64,000 nucleotides of DNA from PALSA-278 sp963760285 (GTDB taxonomy: Bacteria; Acidobacteriota; Terriglobia; Acidiferrales; UBA7541). The notes beneath the pieces are model-generated. The model was not told where the DNA came from, made no database searches, and saw only the letters and a program-made list of their open reading frames with translations. A program made the translations under genes and the position numbers. Below are positions 29,471 to 38,646 of this stretch, piece after piece; positions within the stretch are counted from its first letter, which is position 1, and the number at the start of each line of letters is the position of its first letter. Location: positions 372,001-436,000 of the forward strand of contig CAVXCI010000001.1 of NCBI GenBank assembly GCA_963760285.1. Reading direction: 5' to 3'.

Positions 29471-30209
29471 ATGGATCGCGAACAATTTTACTCAACATGA
29501 ACGGCGAAGGCACGCTGGATTACGAGATGTATCTGAACACTCCAAGGCTGCTCACCTGCCAGAAAGATTTTCACGACTTTTGCAATGCCGACGAATTGCA
29601 ATTCCAGGTGGTCCACCAGGCGCGAAGAATTGTGGATGAAGCTGATCGGCTACACGCTGCTGGATATTGACGACTACCTGCAGCAGGAAAACACCAATCG
29701 CATCGTCACGCTTTTCAAGCGCGTGCACATCGCCATGCGCCTGATGATCGACCAGCTGGCGCTGCTGGAAACCATGTCGCCTAAGGAGTATCAGGAAATC
29801 CGTCTGCAACTCGGCAACGGCAGCGGCCAGGAATCGCCCGGCTTTCGCACCATTTTGAAGATGCATCCGCACATCTGGAATTCCTTCAAGACGAATTATC
29901 TCGACAAGCACAACCTCACCGTGGAGAAAATCTACAACTCCGAATACTCGCATTCGGACGCCTACGTGGTGGCCGAATCCATGGTGGAATTCGACGAACT
30001 CTTCCAGCGCTTCCGCTTCGTCCACATTCAGCTGATTCACCGCACCATCGGACTGGGCGCGAAATCGCTGAAAGGCCGCTCCGTGGATATGCTCAACGAA
30101 GGCCAGCGCGTGCGATTCTTTCCCCGAGCTATGGGAAATTCGTCCGCAGATGACGGATATTTGGGGCGGCAGCCACGGCTACGTCCGCGATTCCATCGGC
30201 GGACATTAG
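29471..30209 (+). CDS. kynA: Tryptophan 2,3-dioxygenase (frameshifted)
   Basis: Heme dioxygenase that opens the indole ring of tryptophan to N-formylkynurenine. It has YLNTPRLLTCQ, DELQFQVVHQ followed by EELWMKLIGYTLLDIDDY (substrate/heme helix), GQESPGFRTIL and FRFVHIQLIHRTIG, which contains the proximal heme His. Breaks occur near 29496, near 29615 and at a CCCC run near 30120; with one C less the end becomes ELWEIRPQMTDIWGGSHGYVRDSIGGH. GAGAGAGGG precedes the ATG at 29471, and a TATAAT lies at 29422. No formamidase or kynureninase gene is adjacent. Confidence 0.85.
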
Positions 30210-30260
30210 CCGCCAGGCGCGGTGGGCCTGCGCCGCAATTTGAATTTACGGAGGGCGAAT

Positions 30261-30887
30261 ATGAAATCGGGCCGGAGAAAATTCATCAGCGGAGGCGGCC
30301 TGGTCCTGGCTGGATTGGCCACCGGGAGCGTAACGGGTCTGAGTTCCTCACCGGCGCTGGCCGGCGATCAGCAGCTTCCGAACCAAAGGATCGCCGGTTT
30401 CGGTTGGGAGGTGAACAATCTGAATAACAACGGCGCGGACGTCTTTTTCGAAGTCGCCAGCAACATGATTTTGAATGCCACCAGCATTGACGTGGCTTAC
30501 ATGATTACTTCGCCGCCGTCCAGCGCGGGGTTCGCGGAAATTTTGTGCCGTGCGGCCGGGTCGCGCGGCGCTCCAAAATTCGTGAAGGGAGATCCCACCG
30601 CGGCTTTTATTTCGCCTCCCAGTCCGAATTTCAGCACGCTGAAGGTTTACAATCCCGAGAAACTCAACCTCGGCGCCGACGGCTACTTTCTTCAGAATGT
30701 TTTCTTCAACGTGATTCTGAAAACGTGGGTTCCGGTGAGCGGCGTCGCTTCTTCCACTTCACGCCACGTAGATTCGGCGCCGCAGTTGCCCTTGCTCGCC
30801 GGAGATTACTTGACCTTCCACATGGATCACGCCGGCGTCCCCGGCGATTGCGAAATGCAGGTTGTGCTCGAGTACACGCTGACTTAA
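30261..30887 (+). CDS. Tat-exported protein of unknown function
   Basis: 208 residues, intact. The N-terminus MKSGRRKFISGGGLVLAGLA has the twin arginine and hydrophobic core of a Tat signal, with cleavage likely after SSPALA. The mature part is beta-rich and hydrophilic (NNLNNNGADVFFEVASNM, LAGDYLTFHMDHAGVPGDCEMQVVLEYTLT), consistent with a beta-sandwich. Tat export suggests folding or cofactor loading before export. GGAGGG lies upstream, the same ribosome-site sequence as for the dioxygenase, and the two are probably co-transcribed. No family recognised. Confidence 0.7.
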   Translation: MKSGRRKFISGGGLVLAGLATGSVTGLSSSPALAGDQQLPNQRIAGFGWEVNNLNNNGADVFFEVASNMILNATSIDVAYMITSPPSSAGFAEILCRAAGSRGAPKFVKGDPTAAFISPPSPNFSTLKVYNPEKLNLGADGYFLQNVFFNVILKTWVPVSGVASSTSRHVDSAPQLPLLAGDYLTFHMDHAGVPGDCEMQVVLEYTLT

Positions 30888-31973
30888 GGCTTCCCGTTAG
30901 CGGCGAAAATGGGGAGGACGGATCGCCGAAGAGCCAGGCTTGCTCTTCGCGGTTCTCGCCCCAGAGTTCCAGCAGATGTGAGTGCAGCCGGCGGCGCGGT
31001 ATTCCTCGATGCGGGCGATGCACTCTTCGGGAGTTCCGGCGATGGGGCAAACCTTGGCCAGAACCGCATCGGTGACGGCGCGCGCGGCGGCTTTGCGTCC
31101 GCCATGTTCCATGGCGTCGGCGATGGGCTGAATTTCCTCAAAGGTGAATCCCGCCTTTTCCAGCAGCATGTCCGCCGAGCCGCGAATGTTCTGCACTTTG
31201 TTGGCCAGATACATCGCGGCCATTTCGCGCGCGCCGTCTTTGGCGTAGCCGCTGTCGCGGCCGATGCTGCCGACAATGACGGAGCCTAAATCGAGCGACG
31301 CGGGATCTTTCCCGGCCTTTTTCGCGCCTTCTTCCATGAATTGCCGCGAATAGCGGACGAAAGCCGGCGTGGTGATGCTGGCGGTGAGCAATCCGTCCGA
31401 ATGCGAGCCGGCCAGGCGCTGCAAGCACCGGGTCCGGTCGCGCCAATGTACATCGGGCACGCGGCCGCGCGCGGCGTGAGCGTCTCGTCGCAGCGCGGGT
31501 ACGTTGGCCTGAAACGCTTTGCCTTCATATTGAAACGCCTCGCCGGAAAGCATGCCGCGAATAATTTCGATGCTCTCGCGCATCACCACCGCGGGACTGG
31601 CTTCCTTGCCCTTCTCGCCTTCGCCAATTTCGCGCATGAAAATCTTGGACGCGCCGAGGCCCAGCAGAAATCGCCCTTCGCCGCAGAGGTCCTGCATCAC
31701 GCGCGCTTCCATGGCGATCTGAATGGGATGCCGGGTGTAGGGAGAAATAATTCCCCAGCCGATGGCGATGCGTCCGCGTTTCGCGGGCAATCAGCGCGGT
31801 AATGGCGGTGGATGAGCGCGCCTCCATGCCATGTTTGCGCCACCACGGGATAGGCTTCCGCCAGCCAGAAAGTGTCGAAACCCGCGGCTTCGCAGGCTTT
31901 GGCCATGCGGATAGGTTTCCTCGACGGGCTCCATGCTGAGCTGCAAAACACCAATGCGAAATGGGACGGCCAT
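30884..31973 (-). CDS. Luciferase-like (LLM) flavin/F420-dependent oxidoreductase (frameshifted)
   Basis: TIM-barrel LLM protein. It has MAVPFRIGVLQLSMEPVEE, GFDTFWLAEAYPVVAQ, GRIAIGWGIISPYTRHPIQIAMEARVMQDLCGEGRFLLGLGAS, PMYIGATGP, AGSHSDGLLTASITTPAFV and EECIARIEEYRAAGCTHICW. The layout matches methylene-tetrahydromethanopterin-reductase-like F420-dependent enzymes. Because this genome makes F420, that cofactor is more likely than FMN, but the sequence alone does not settle it. Breaks lie near 31910, 31840, 31780, 31490-31430 and 30960. It converges on the Tat gene and heads downstream of the ketopantoate-reductase-like gene. Confidence 0.82.
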
Positions 31974-32007
31974 CGCCCGTTATTTCTCCTTTAGTTTCTG
32001 CAATGCT

Positions 32008-32935
32008 CTAAGGATTCGTCCACGAATGCTCCAGACCCTTCACCAGCGCCCAGACGGCGCGATTGAGCGGCGTAGGCACACCATGTTGCTTCGCCCAGAC
32101 GCGCGATCGCACCGTTCATGAAGTCCACTTCCGTCGGCCGGCGCGCCAGAACGTCCTGCAACATGCTGGCTTTGTGTTTCCGGGAGCGTTCGCGGCGTAG
32201 CGAACCAGCTCGCGGGGATCTTCGCGCAAGTTCGATGCCCAGCGCTTGGCAACGGCCATGCCTTCCTCGATCAGCGCGTCAAAGAGCGCGCCGGTTGGCT
32301 CGAAAGAAGTTGCCGCGCCGTGATGCAGTCCGGTGAGCGCGCCGACGGGATTGGTTCCTGCGTTGAAAATGAGTTTGGTCCACTGCGCGCCGCGCGCATC
32401 GTCCAGCGCGTGTGTCCGCAGGCCCGCGCGCGTCAGCAGTGCGGCCAGCTCCTCCACTTTTTTCATGGGTGTCGCGGCTGGTTCGAACGGACCGATCCAG
32501 GTGTCCCCCGCGAATATCGATATCCCACGTGCCCGGGCTCAACGACGTGTCCGGCGGGAAATGTTGTTCCGCGAATCACGCATACTTCACGTGTTCGGCG
32601 ATGATTTCCTCATTGCCGATGCCGTTCTGCACGGAGCACACCGCGCTGGCATCGTCAAAAAGATGCGCGGTATCGGCAATGGCCGTGCGCGTGTGCGTGC
32701 TTTTGGTGGCCACCAGGCCGTAATCGCAGCGTGGAATTTCCTGTGCGCGGTGCGTGGCGTGCAGGCGCGCGGTGAAATCCGCCGCGCCGGAGAGCCGCAG
32801 GCCGCCGCGTGATGGCGTCTGTATGTTCCTGCGCAGCGGTCATAGGCGAAAACTTCCACGTCCATCCAGCCGCGCCAGATGCGCGGCGAAGAGGCTGCCG
32901 ATGGCTCCGCAACCGACGACGCAAATTTTCACCAT
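32008..32935 (-). CDS. 2-dehydropantoate 2-reductase-like protein, copy 1 (frameshifted)
   Basis: N-terminal Rossmann motif ICVVGCGAIGSLFAAHLARL, then across shifts SAVCSVQNGIGNEEIIAEHV, RGTTFPAGHVVEPGHVG, the ApbA C-terminal domain ARGAQWTKLIFNAGTNPVGALTGL (catalytic Lys) and RRPTEVDFMNGAIARLGE. NADPH-dependent reductase of a 2-oxo acid. Its location among peptidases and a molybdenum hydroxylase, and the presence of a second copy at 37643-38557, argue for a catabolic substrate rather than pantothenate synthesis. At least six frame breaks. Confidence 0.8.
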
Positions 32936-34069
32936 TGGTCTCTGTCCCGCTTCCGGCCCGGCGAAAATTTTCCACGGCACACGCGCCAGGCATTCCCCTC
33001 GGTCTTTCCCACACGATAAGTATCCTGCGTGTAGAGGCAGGCTTCGCCCTTTTCGTCCACAACCTGCGGATGAAACGAGAGCACCATGTTTTCGCGCAGC
33101 GCCGCGGTATTTCTTTCTCCCATCGCGGGCTGTTCCAGCATCGTGGCGCCGATGGAATGGCCGGAAAGATGTCCCAGCCGGAAACCGTGGCGCGCGAAAA
33201 TTTCCGCGGACGCGCGATGAACGTTGGCAATGGGTTCGCCTTCGCGCATTAATCGCCGCGCCGCTTCCATGGCTTCAGGATAGCAGTCCACCATGCGTCG
33301 CGTCCGCGCGCTCAGCGGCCCGCGGCTGAGGGCCCGCGAAAACTCCACCCAGTAGCCTTCCGGCCCGGCAATTTCCAGCGAATAGAGCAGCAAGTCGTCG
33401 GGATTCACGCGCCGCTCGCCGGGAACTTTGAAATGCGCTTCGGCTTCGCCGCCTGTGTCCGGAAAGGACAATATTCATCATGCGCGGACCCGCGCCGCCG
33501 GCGAAAAATTTCTCCACCGCGGGCGCCATGATTTCCGCTTCGGTTTTCCCCGGTTCATAGGCGTTCCAGCAGCGCGCGAAAGCCGCCAGCAAAATCGCCA
33601 TGCTGTGGCGCACCGCACGAATCTCTTCTTCACTCTTCACCGCGCGCGGCAAATCAAATTCAGCATCGAACGGAACCAGTTCGCACGCGCCGCCGGACAA
33701 GCGCCACGTAGTCCCGCACGGCCATCACCTGCGCCATGCCGTAAACGCCCAGCCGCTTCCAATGGCGCGCTTTTCGGTCTGCTCGCGAATCCATGTCGCC
33801 GGAACGGCGGCCCAGACGTGCTCTCGCATCCACGGCTTTTTCTTGTCGCCAATCCAGCGCGCTTCCGCGGGAAAAATCAAAACTGGATCGCCTTCCAGCG
33901 GAATCAGCGCATAAACGTAGCGATGGACAATTTCAAATCCCGAAACGTAGCGGACCGCGCCTTCAAAACCGCTGTACTGATTGCCGCAAACCAGCAGCGC
34001 GTCGAGATGCTCTCGTTCCAGCGCGGCGCGAATATTGCGGAATCGCCGATCAATTTCGGCAGCGCTCAT
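32929..34069 (-). CDS. M24-family metallopeptidase (Xaa-Pro dipeptidase/creatinase-like), copy 1 (frameshifted)
   Basis: N-terminal creatinase-like domain (MSAAEIDRRFRNIRAALEREHLDALLVCGNQ, LIFPAEARWIGDKKKPW) and a pita-bread catalytic part: AVKSEEEIRAVRHSMAI, GHLSGHSIGATMLEQP (metal His) and NMVLSFHPQVVDEKG. The family cleaves X-Pro dipeptides or, in relatives such as creatinase and ectoine hydrolase, C-N bonds of small compounds. Here the usual EPG motif at the metal Glu reads SFHPQ, so one ligand may be changed and peptidase function is uncertain. Breaks near 33710 and 33470. It overlaps both neighbours. Confidence 0.75.
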
Positions 34070-35376
34070 TTCCGGAGAAATTCTGCGAAGTGGTCGCCTC
34101 CATTATGCGTGCCATTGCTGCATTTACTCCACCACCCGCAGATTCGCGCGGCGGCCAGGGCGTAAATGCGCGTGAATATCGACCAGCATGGATACGGCGA
34201 CTTTTTCACCTTCGCGCATCGCGCGGCCCACTGGATGGTCCATAATTCACGGTGGCGATTCCGTAGCGCGTCATCACCGAAGCGTCCGAACTCCACAGCA
34301 CGGTGCCGCGCTCCGGCGTGGTTCCCTTCACCGCTTTGTGCGAGGCGTCAATGGCCTGAATCAATTCGTGGCCTTCCTGAATTTCCGCGCCGGGAACGGA
34401 GACATACGATTCCCAATCAATTCCGTGCTGCGGGATAACGTTTGCGAAGATTTTCCACCAGTTCGCGGACCGCCGCGCGCGCCTGCTGCAACGGAATCGT
34501 TGGCGGAACGCGCACGTCGAGAAAAACGCTCCGTGCTTTCCGGCGTCCGGCTGGCGCGCCAGGGATAGTCCGCCACGAATCGCGCCGATATTCACAATGC
34601 CCTTCAGGCCGCCATAGCCGCGCGCTTCTCCCACTCCGGCATCCATTCCAGAATTCCGCCGAGCACGTCGCGCATTCGCAGGATCGAATTCTGATCCTGA
34701 ATTCCGGGAGCTGAAACCGGAGTGCACATACGGCCCATGCGTGGAGATGCGCACCCACAAGCGACCCATAATGTCCCAGGACCACCTTCATATCCGTCGG
34801 CTCGCCCAGGATGCACATGTCCGGCGTCACGCCATGATTGACCAGATAATGCGTTCCCGCGCCGTAGCCGCGAAATTCCTTGCCCATAAATTCATCGCCC
34901 CACTGCGCCTTTTCAATTTCGCCCACAACGGCCGCGATGATTACGTCTCCGCGCAGCCGGACTCCCGCGCGTTGCAACGCGCGCACGGCATTCACGTAAC
35001 AGACCAGCGCGCCCTTCATGTTGTAAATGCCCAGGCCCGAAAATCATTCCGTCGCGCACGATGGCGTGCGGCTTGTAGCCCGCGCCGGTGAGAAAAATCT
35101 CCTGGCCGGTGTTGGACGTGTCCATGTGTCCGTTAAACATCAGTCCCGGGCCGCCGCCCGCGCCCTCCCACAATCCCACGACGTTCGCGCGGCCTTCTTC
35201 CACTTCCTGCCAGGTCACGCGCAGGCCCAGCGATTCCATCACTGCGCGCATATACACGCCCATCGCGCCTTCGTCGCCCGTGGGGCTGGGGATGTTGATT
35301 ACATCGCAGCCCATGGCCACGATTTCGTCTTCGCGAATCTGCGCTGAGAATATTTCTCTGCCAGCTTTTGCTGCAT
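34066..35376 (-). CDS. M20-family metallopeptidase (ArgE/DapE-like) (frameshifted)
   Basis: Zinc amidohydrolase. It has INIPSPTGDEGAMG, GLMFNGHMDTSNTG (metal His/Asp), IFGPG, MKGALVCYVNAV, AAVVGEIEKAQW (catalytic and metal Glu), LVNHGVTPDMCILGEPTDM and a dimerisation lid. The end includes GTVLWSSDASVMTRYGIATVNYGP. Family members deacylate or cleave N-acyl amino acids and dipeptides. The restored stop overlaps the start of the M24 gene as ATGA. Breaks lie near 35350, 35040, 34750-34560, 34440 and 34210-34160. A short-run error explains the first (the A run in GAGAAATATT shortened). Confidence 0.8.
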
Positions 35377-35447
35377 TCAGCCTTCCATCCTCTTACTGAG
35401 CTTTTGCGCGCTCATGATCGACTACGCCGCGTTCTGCGATGCCGTGG

Positions 35448-36625
35448 TCACCGCCGAAAATCATCGGGATAGGAGCACAATTTCTCGTTCCCGTCGCCGG
35501 TGATCAGAAAATTGTCTTCCAGACGCAGACCGCCGCCGCCTTCCCAATAAATACCCGGCTCAATCGCCAGCACCATTCCCTTTTTCATCATGCCGGGCGC
35601 AGCCTGATGCGCGTACGGCGGCTCGTGCGCCCGCGCGCCCACTCCATGCGCCACGGGATGCGATGGCTGGCCGGCATATCCCGCTTCGGCAATGCGCGCT
35701 CGAATCAGGCGATCCAGCTCCGCCAGGCTTGCGCCATCGCGCGTGATGCCCGCAGCTTCGTGAAAATGGCCAGCAACTGATCCAGCAAGTGTTGTACTGC
35801 GGCGTCAACGTTCCCGGACAAATATTTTTGGTCAGGTCAGTCCAATAGCCATCGGCGCAAACCCAGATTTCCACCAGCGTCGGCTCATGTTCCCTGTGCC
35901 GGACGATGCGAAGTGGCCGTGAACGTCGCAATTCCCGCGCCCGGACCACACCAGCGTGAACGCCCGCGCCATCTCGACTTTGCCCTTGTATCCCACGCCG
36001 ATCGGCATGGATGTGTCCTTCGATCATCGCGGCCACTTCGCTTTCCTTCATCCCGACGCGGATATTTTCCCGCGCAACTGCATTCCAATGCGCGGCGAGT
36101 TCGTTGGCCAGCCGCATGCGCTCGATTTCCTGGTCCGTTTTGATGGCGCGAATTTCAGCCAGCAACAGCGCGGCATCCTCAACCACTCTCTTGCCAGGCC
36201 GCGAAATGCATCGAAGTATCGCCTGCGTGAAAACTGTTGGCTCGCCGACCATGCGGTCGCAAATCTGCGCGCCTTGGGAAAGTTCGATCCCGACGCTCCC
36301 AGTCAGTTTTCGTTCGCGCAGAACTTCCAGCGCTAAATCGAGAGAGCGCGCAGTCGGCGGGCCGTGGATCGGTGGGATGATAAAACTTGAAAAAGCGCAC
36401 GTCGCGGCACCATGCGGTGCGCTGTGCTTCTCCATTGCGGCTCGATGACCAACAACGTGGGATCTCCCTCGCGCGGAAAAATCGCGATGTCGTAGCCCTT
36501 CATGCACCAGTAATTCGTCAGATAAAGGACGTTATCCGGCGCGCGCACCACCAGCGCATCCAAATCCGCGCAGCCATCGCCTGCCGCACGCGCTCCCATT
36601 TCGCTTTGTCGAGCGGAAATCCCAT
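35448..36625 (-). CDS. M24-family metallopeptidase (Xaa-Pro aminopeptidase-like), copy 2 (frameshifted)
   Basis: Starts MGFPLDKAKWERV at 36625, with DLDALVVRAPDNVLYLTNYWCMKGYDIAIFPREGDPTLLVIEPQ in the N-terminal domain. The catalytic domain reads REIRAIKTDQEIERMRLANELAAHW, WTDLTKNICPG (metal Asp), VGHPVAHGVGARAHEPPYAH (metal His) and KGMVLAIEPGIYWEGGGGLRLEDNFLIT, which keeps the EPG metal-Glu motif missing in copy 1. This copy therefore looks catalytically complete once the frame is restored. Breaks near 36590, 36400, 36010-35880 and 35650. Confidence 0.8.
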
Positions 36626-36738
36626 TCCGCCACACGCTGCCGCGAACGCCGCGGCGCGAGGCAGAATATCACACGGATAACGCGGCAGCCGACCGGAATG
36701 CCAAAGGCGTCGGATCGAACTACCTCGTTTCCCATGCT

Positions 36739-37209
36739 ATGGCATCGCAAAACTGCATGCTAGACTTCTGCAAGTCATTCGCTCGGGGGTGCCGCAACAA
36801 AATGTCGGTAATCGGCCGATTGCTCGATGGGCTAAATAATCGCAAAGCTGAAAAATTTGGCCGTGACTGCACCAAGGCGATGCTTCTCTCGGCGCTGGTG
36901 CTCAAAGATAAGTTTCGGGACATCGCACCCTCATATGCCTGGTTAGCGCGCAGGGCGATTGCCACGCGGGCTTATTGGAAACAGGTTAGTGAGAACTCCG
37001 TTCGTTATGAGAGGACGGGCGAAACGTTTGACATAAATGACGGCTACTCAGTCGCCGACGCGATAGGGGTAGTGATAGAGGCAGAAATGAATTGGATGTG
37101 TTCCGCGGCAGAAAGCTGGAGGCGTAGTGAGTTGCGCATGTTCGCCTTAGCAGCATCGCTAGAGTACCTGAGACAACAAGGAAAGGTGGCTGTCACGGAT
37201 AAGGGATGA
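36739..37209 (+). CDS. Hypothetical soluble protein of a two-gene island
   Basis: 156 residues, intact. The protein is helical and basic, with DGLNNRKAEKFGRDCTKAMLLSALVLKDKFRD, three tryptophans and ALAASLEYLRQQGKVA at the end. No catalytic motif recognised. The ribosome site is weak; an internal ATG at 36802 is a possible start. Base composition is visibly more A/T-rich than that of the genes on either side, and strand is opposite to the surrounding block. It overlaps the next gene by ATGA, so the two are coupled. Likely horizontally acquired; function unknown. Confidence 0.6.
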   Translation: MASQNCMLDFCKSFARGCRNKMSVIGRLLDGLNNRKAEKFGRDCTKAMLLSALVLKDKFRDIAPSYAWLARRAIATRAYWKQVSENSVRYERTGETFDINDGYSVADAIGVVIEAEMNWMCSAAESWRRSELRMFALAASLEYLRQQGKVAVTDKG

Positions 37210-37634
37210 CCTCGGACCAGAAGCCAAAACGCGTCGATGAACTGACGGCTTCGTTTCAGAAGGAAATTCTGGATTTGCTGAGGCTAGTCTTTGGTGTATG
37301 CACTGGGGCCGTCGTCCTTTTTGTTGATTTAATCGCGCGCATGACGATGCCTCGATGTATGTCCTTGCTTCTTGCAACCTCTATCACCGCGTTTGGGATA
37401 TGTGCATTTTACTCCCTGAAAACGATTTTGAGCCTTTTGCGGGTGAGGGAGATGCTCCCCGAACTCGACGAACCTGGACAAGCCTTAACGACAAGCTCGC
37501 TACAAGATTTCTACGCAAAAATGGAGCCGAGGTTATTGGCCGCCGACTGGGACGCCAAAGCAGTCAAGTACTCATTCACAGTGGCGATTGTGTTCGCTTG
37601 TGTTTCAGTTTGGGCCTTCATTTTTTGGCGCTAG
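37206..37634 (+). CDS. Hypothetical membrane protein of a two-gene island
   Basis: 142 residues. A hydrophilic N-terminus with RVDELTASFQKEILDLLRLV leads to a TM helix (VFGVCTGAVVLFVDLIA), a second TM (LLLATSITAFGICAFYSL), a cytoplasmic loop (REMLPELDEPGQALTTSSLQDFYAKMEPRLLAADWDAKA) and a third TM at the end (FTVAIVFACVSVWAFIFW). No family recognised. It is coupled to the soluble protein upstream. This resembles effector-plus-membrane pairs in general layout only. Confidence 0.6.
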   Translation: MTSDQKPKRVDELTASFQKEILDLLRLVFGVCTGAVVLFVDLIARMTMPRCMSLLLATSITAFGICAFYSLKTILSLLRVREMLPELDEPGQALTTSSLQDFYAKMEPRLLAADWDAKAVKYSFTVAIVFACVSVWAFIFWR

Positions 37635-37642
37635 CCACGCGC

Positions 37643-38557
37643 TCATTTCCACGACGGTTCTTTGCCTTTAATCAGCCGATAAAGCGCTTCGTGCAGCGGC
37701 GCGCGAATGCCGGTGCGGCGAGCTTCCCGCGCAATCGCTCCGCCGAGAAAATCCGCCTCCGTCGGCAGATGATGCCGGATATCGTACAACATAGACGGCG
37801 GATGGTCTGTTTGTGCGCCGACGCGGTTCATTTCCCAGGGGTCGTCGTGCAACTCGATCCCCAGCGCGGCGGCGACTTGCTTGCCTTCGTCAATCAACGC
37901 GTGCAGTAGATGGCCCAAATCCTCGAACTGTTCTTCCTCCGCGAATTCACGGCAGTGCGGCAACTCCGTCAATGCGGCGACGGAATTCACCGACGCGTTG
38001 AAAATCAATTTGGACCACTGCGCCGGGCGCGCATCCTCCATGGCGACGGCTTTCAACCCCCCCGCGTTGATCAATTCGGCCAGTTCTTGCACCTTTGCAA
38101 ATGGCGTGCCCGTGGGTTCAAACGGCCCCAGCCACGTGGGCGTGTCCAATTCGTATTTCACGTGCCCATCGTGGATTCTGGTTCCGCTCATAAAGGTTGT
38201 CCCGCGCATCACCATGCCATGCGTCAGTTCCGCGATGACTTCCTCGCAGCCAAGGCCGTTTTGTGCAGAGAGCACCGCGGCGCGCCGCAACCGTTCGGCG
38301 ATTGGCTTGACGGCTTCCTTGGTCTGCCGCGCTTTGGTGCAGACGATGGCGAATTCGCATTCGGGAAGTTCATGGGGATTCGCAGTGGTGTGAACGCGAG
38401 TGTGAAATTCATGGGTGCCGGAGACGCGCAAACCTTCCTCGTTGAGCGTCCGCGCGTGCTCGTGCCGCCGGACAAATACCCAGACTTCGCAGACGCGCGA
38501 AAGATGGGCGGCGTAGAGGCTGCCGATCGCTCCGCCGCCAATGATGCAAACGCGCAC
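37643..38557 (-). CDS. 2-dehydropantoate 2-reductase-like protein, copy 2
   Basis: 304 residues, intact. Rossmann motif VCIIGGGAIGSLYAAHLS at the start, CTKARQTKEAVKPIAE, SAQNGLGCEEVIAEL, RGTTFMSG, and the ApbA domain ARPAQWSKLIFNASVNSVAALTELP with the catalytic Lys. It continues ALGIELHDDPWEM and EADFLGGAIAREARRTG. NADPH-linked reduction of a ketopantoate-like 2-oxo acid is expected. It lies between the two-gene island and the molybdenum hydroxylase large subunit and is similar to copy 1 at 32008-32935. Confidence 0.88.
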   Translation of the reverse strand: MRVCIIGGGAIGSLYAAHLSRVCEVWVFVRRHEHARTLNEEGLRVSGTHEFHTRVHTTANPHELPECEFAIVCTKARQTKEAVKPIAERLRRAAVLSAQNGLGCEEVIAELTHGMVMRGTTFMSGTRIHDGHVKYELDTPTWLGPFEPTGTPFAKVQELAELINAGGLKAVAMEDARPAQWSKLIFNASVNSVAALTELPHCREFAEEEQFEDLGHLLHALIDEGKQVAAALGIELHDDPWEMNRVGAQTDHPPSMLYDIRHHLPTEADFLGGAIAREARRTGIRAPLHEALYRLIKGKEPSWK

Positions 38558-38646
38558 GGGTATCGTTCAGTCCTCAGGCGCGACGAACTGCGCGAGATCT
38601 CTGCTTTGCCATTGTGGTGAAGTTCGATATTGAGCCGCGCGGCGCA

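Noticed and set aside
32008..38557. Pantothenate synthesis role for the two ketopantoate-reductase-like genes
   Set aside because: No panB, panC or panD nearby; two copies sit inside a catabolic-looking block, so the panE symbol was not assigned.
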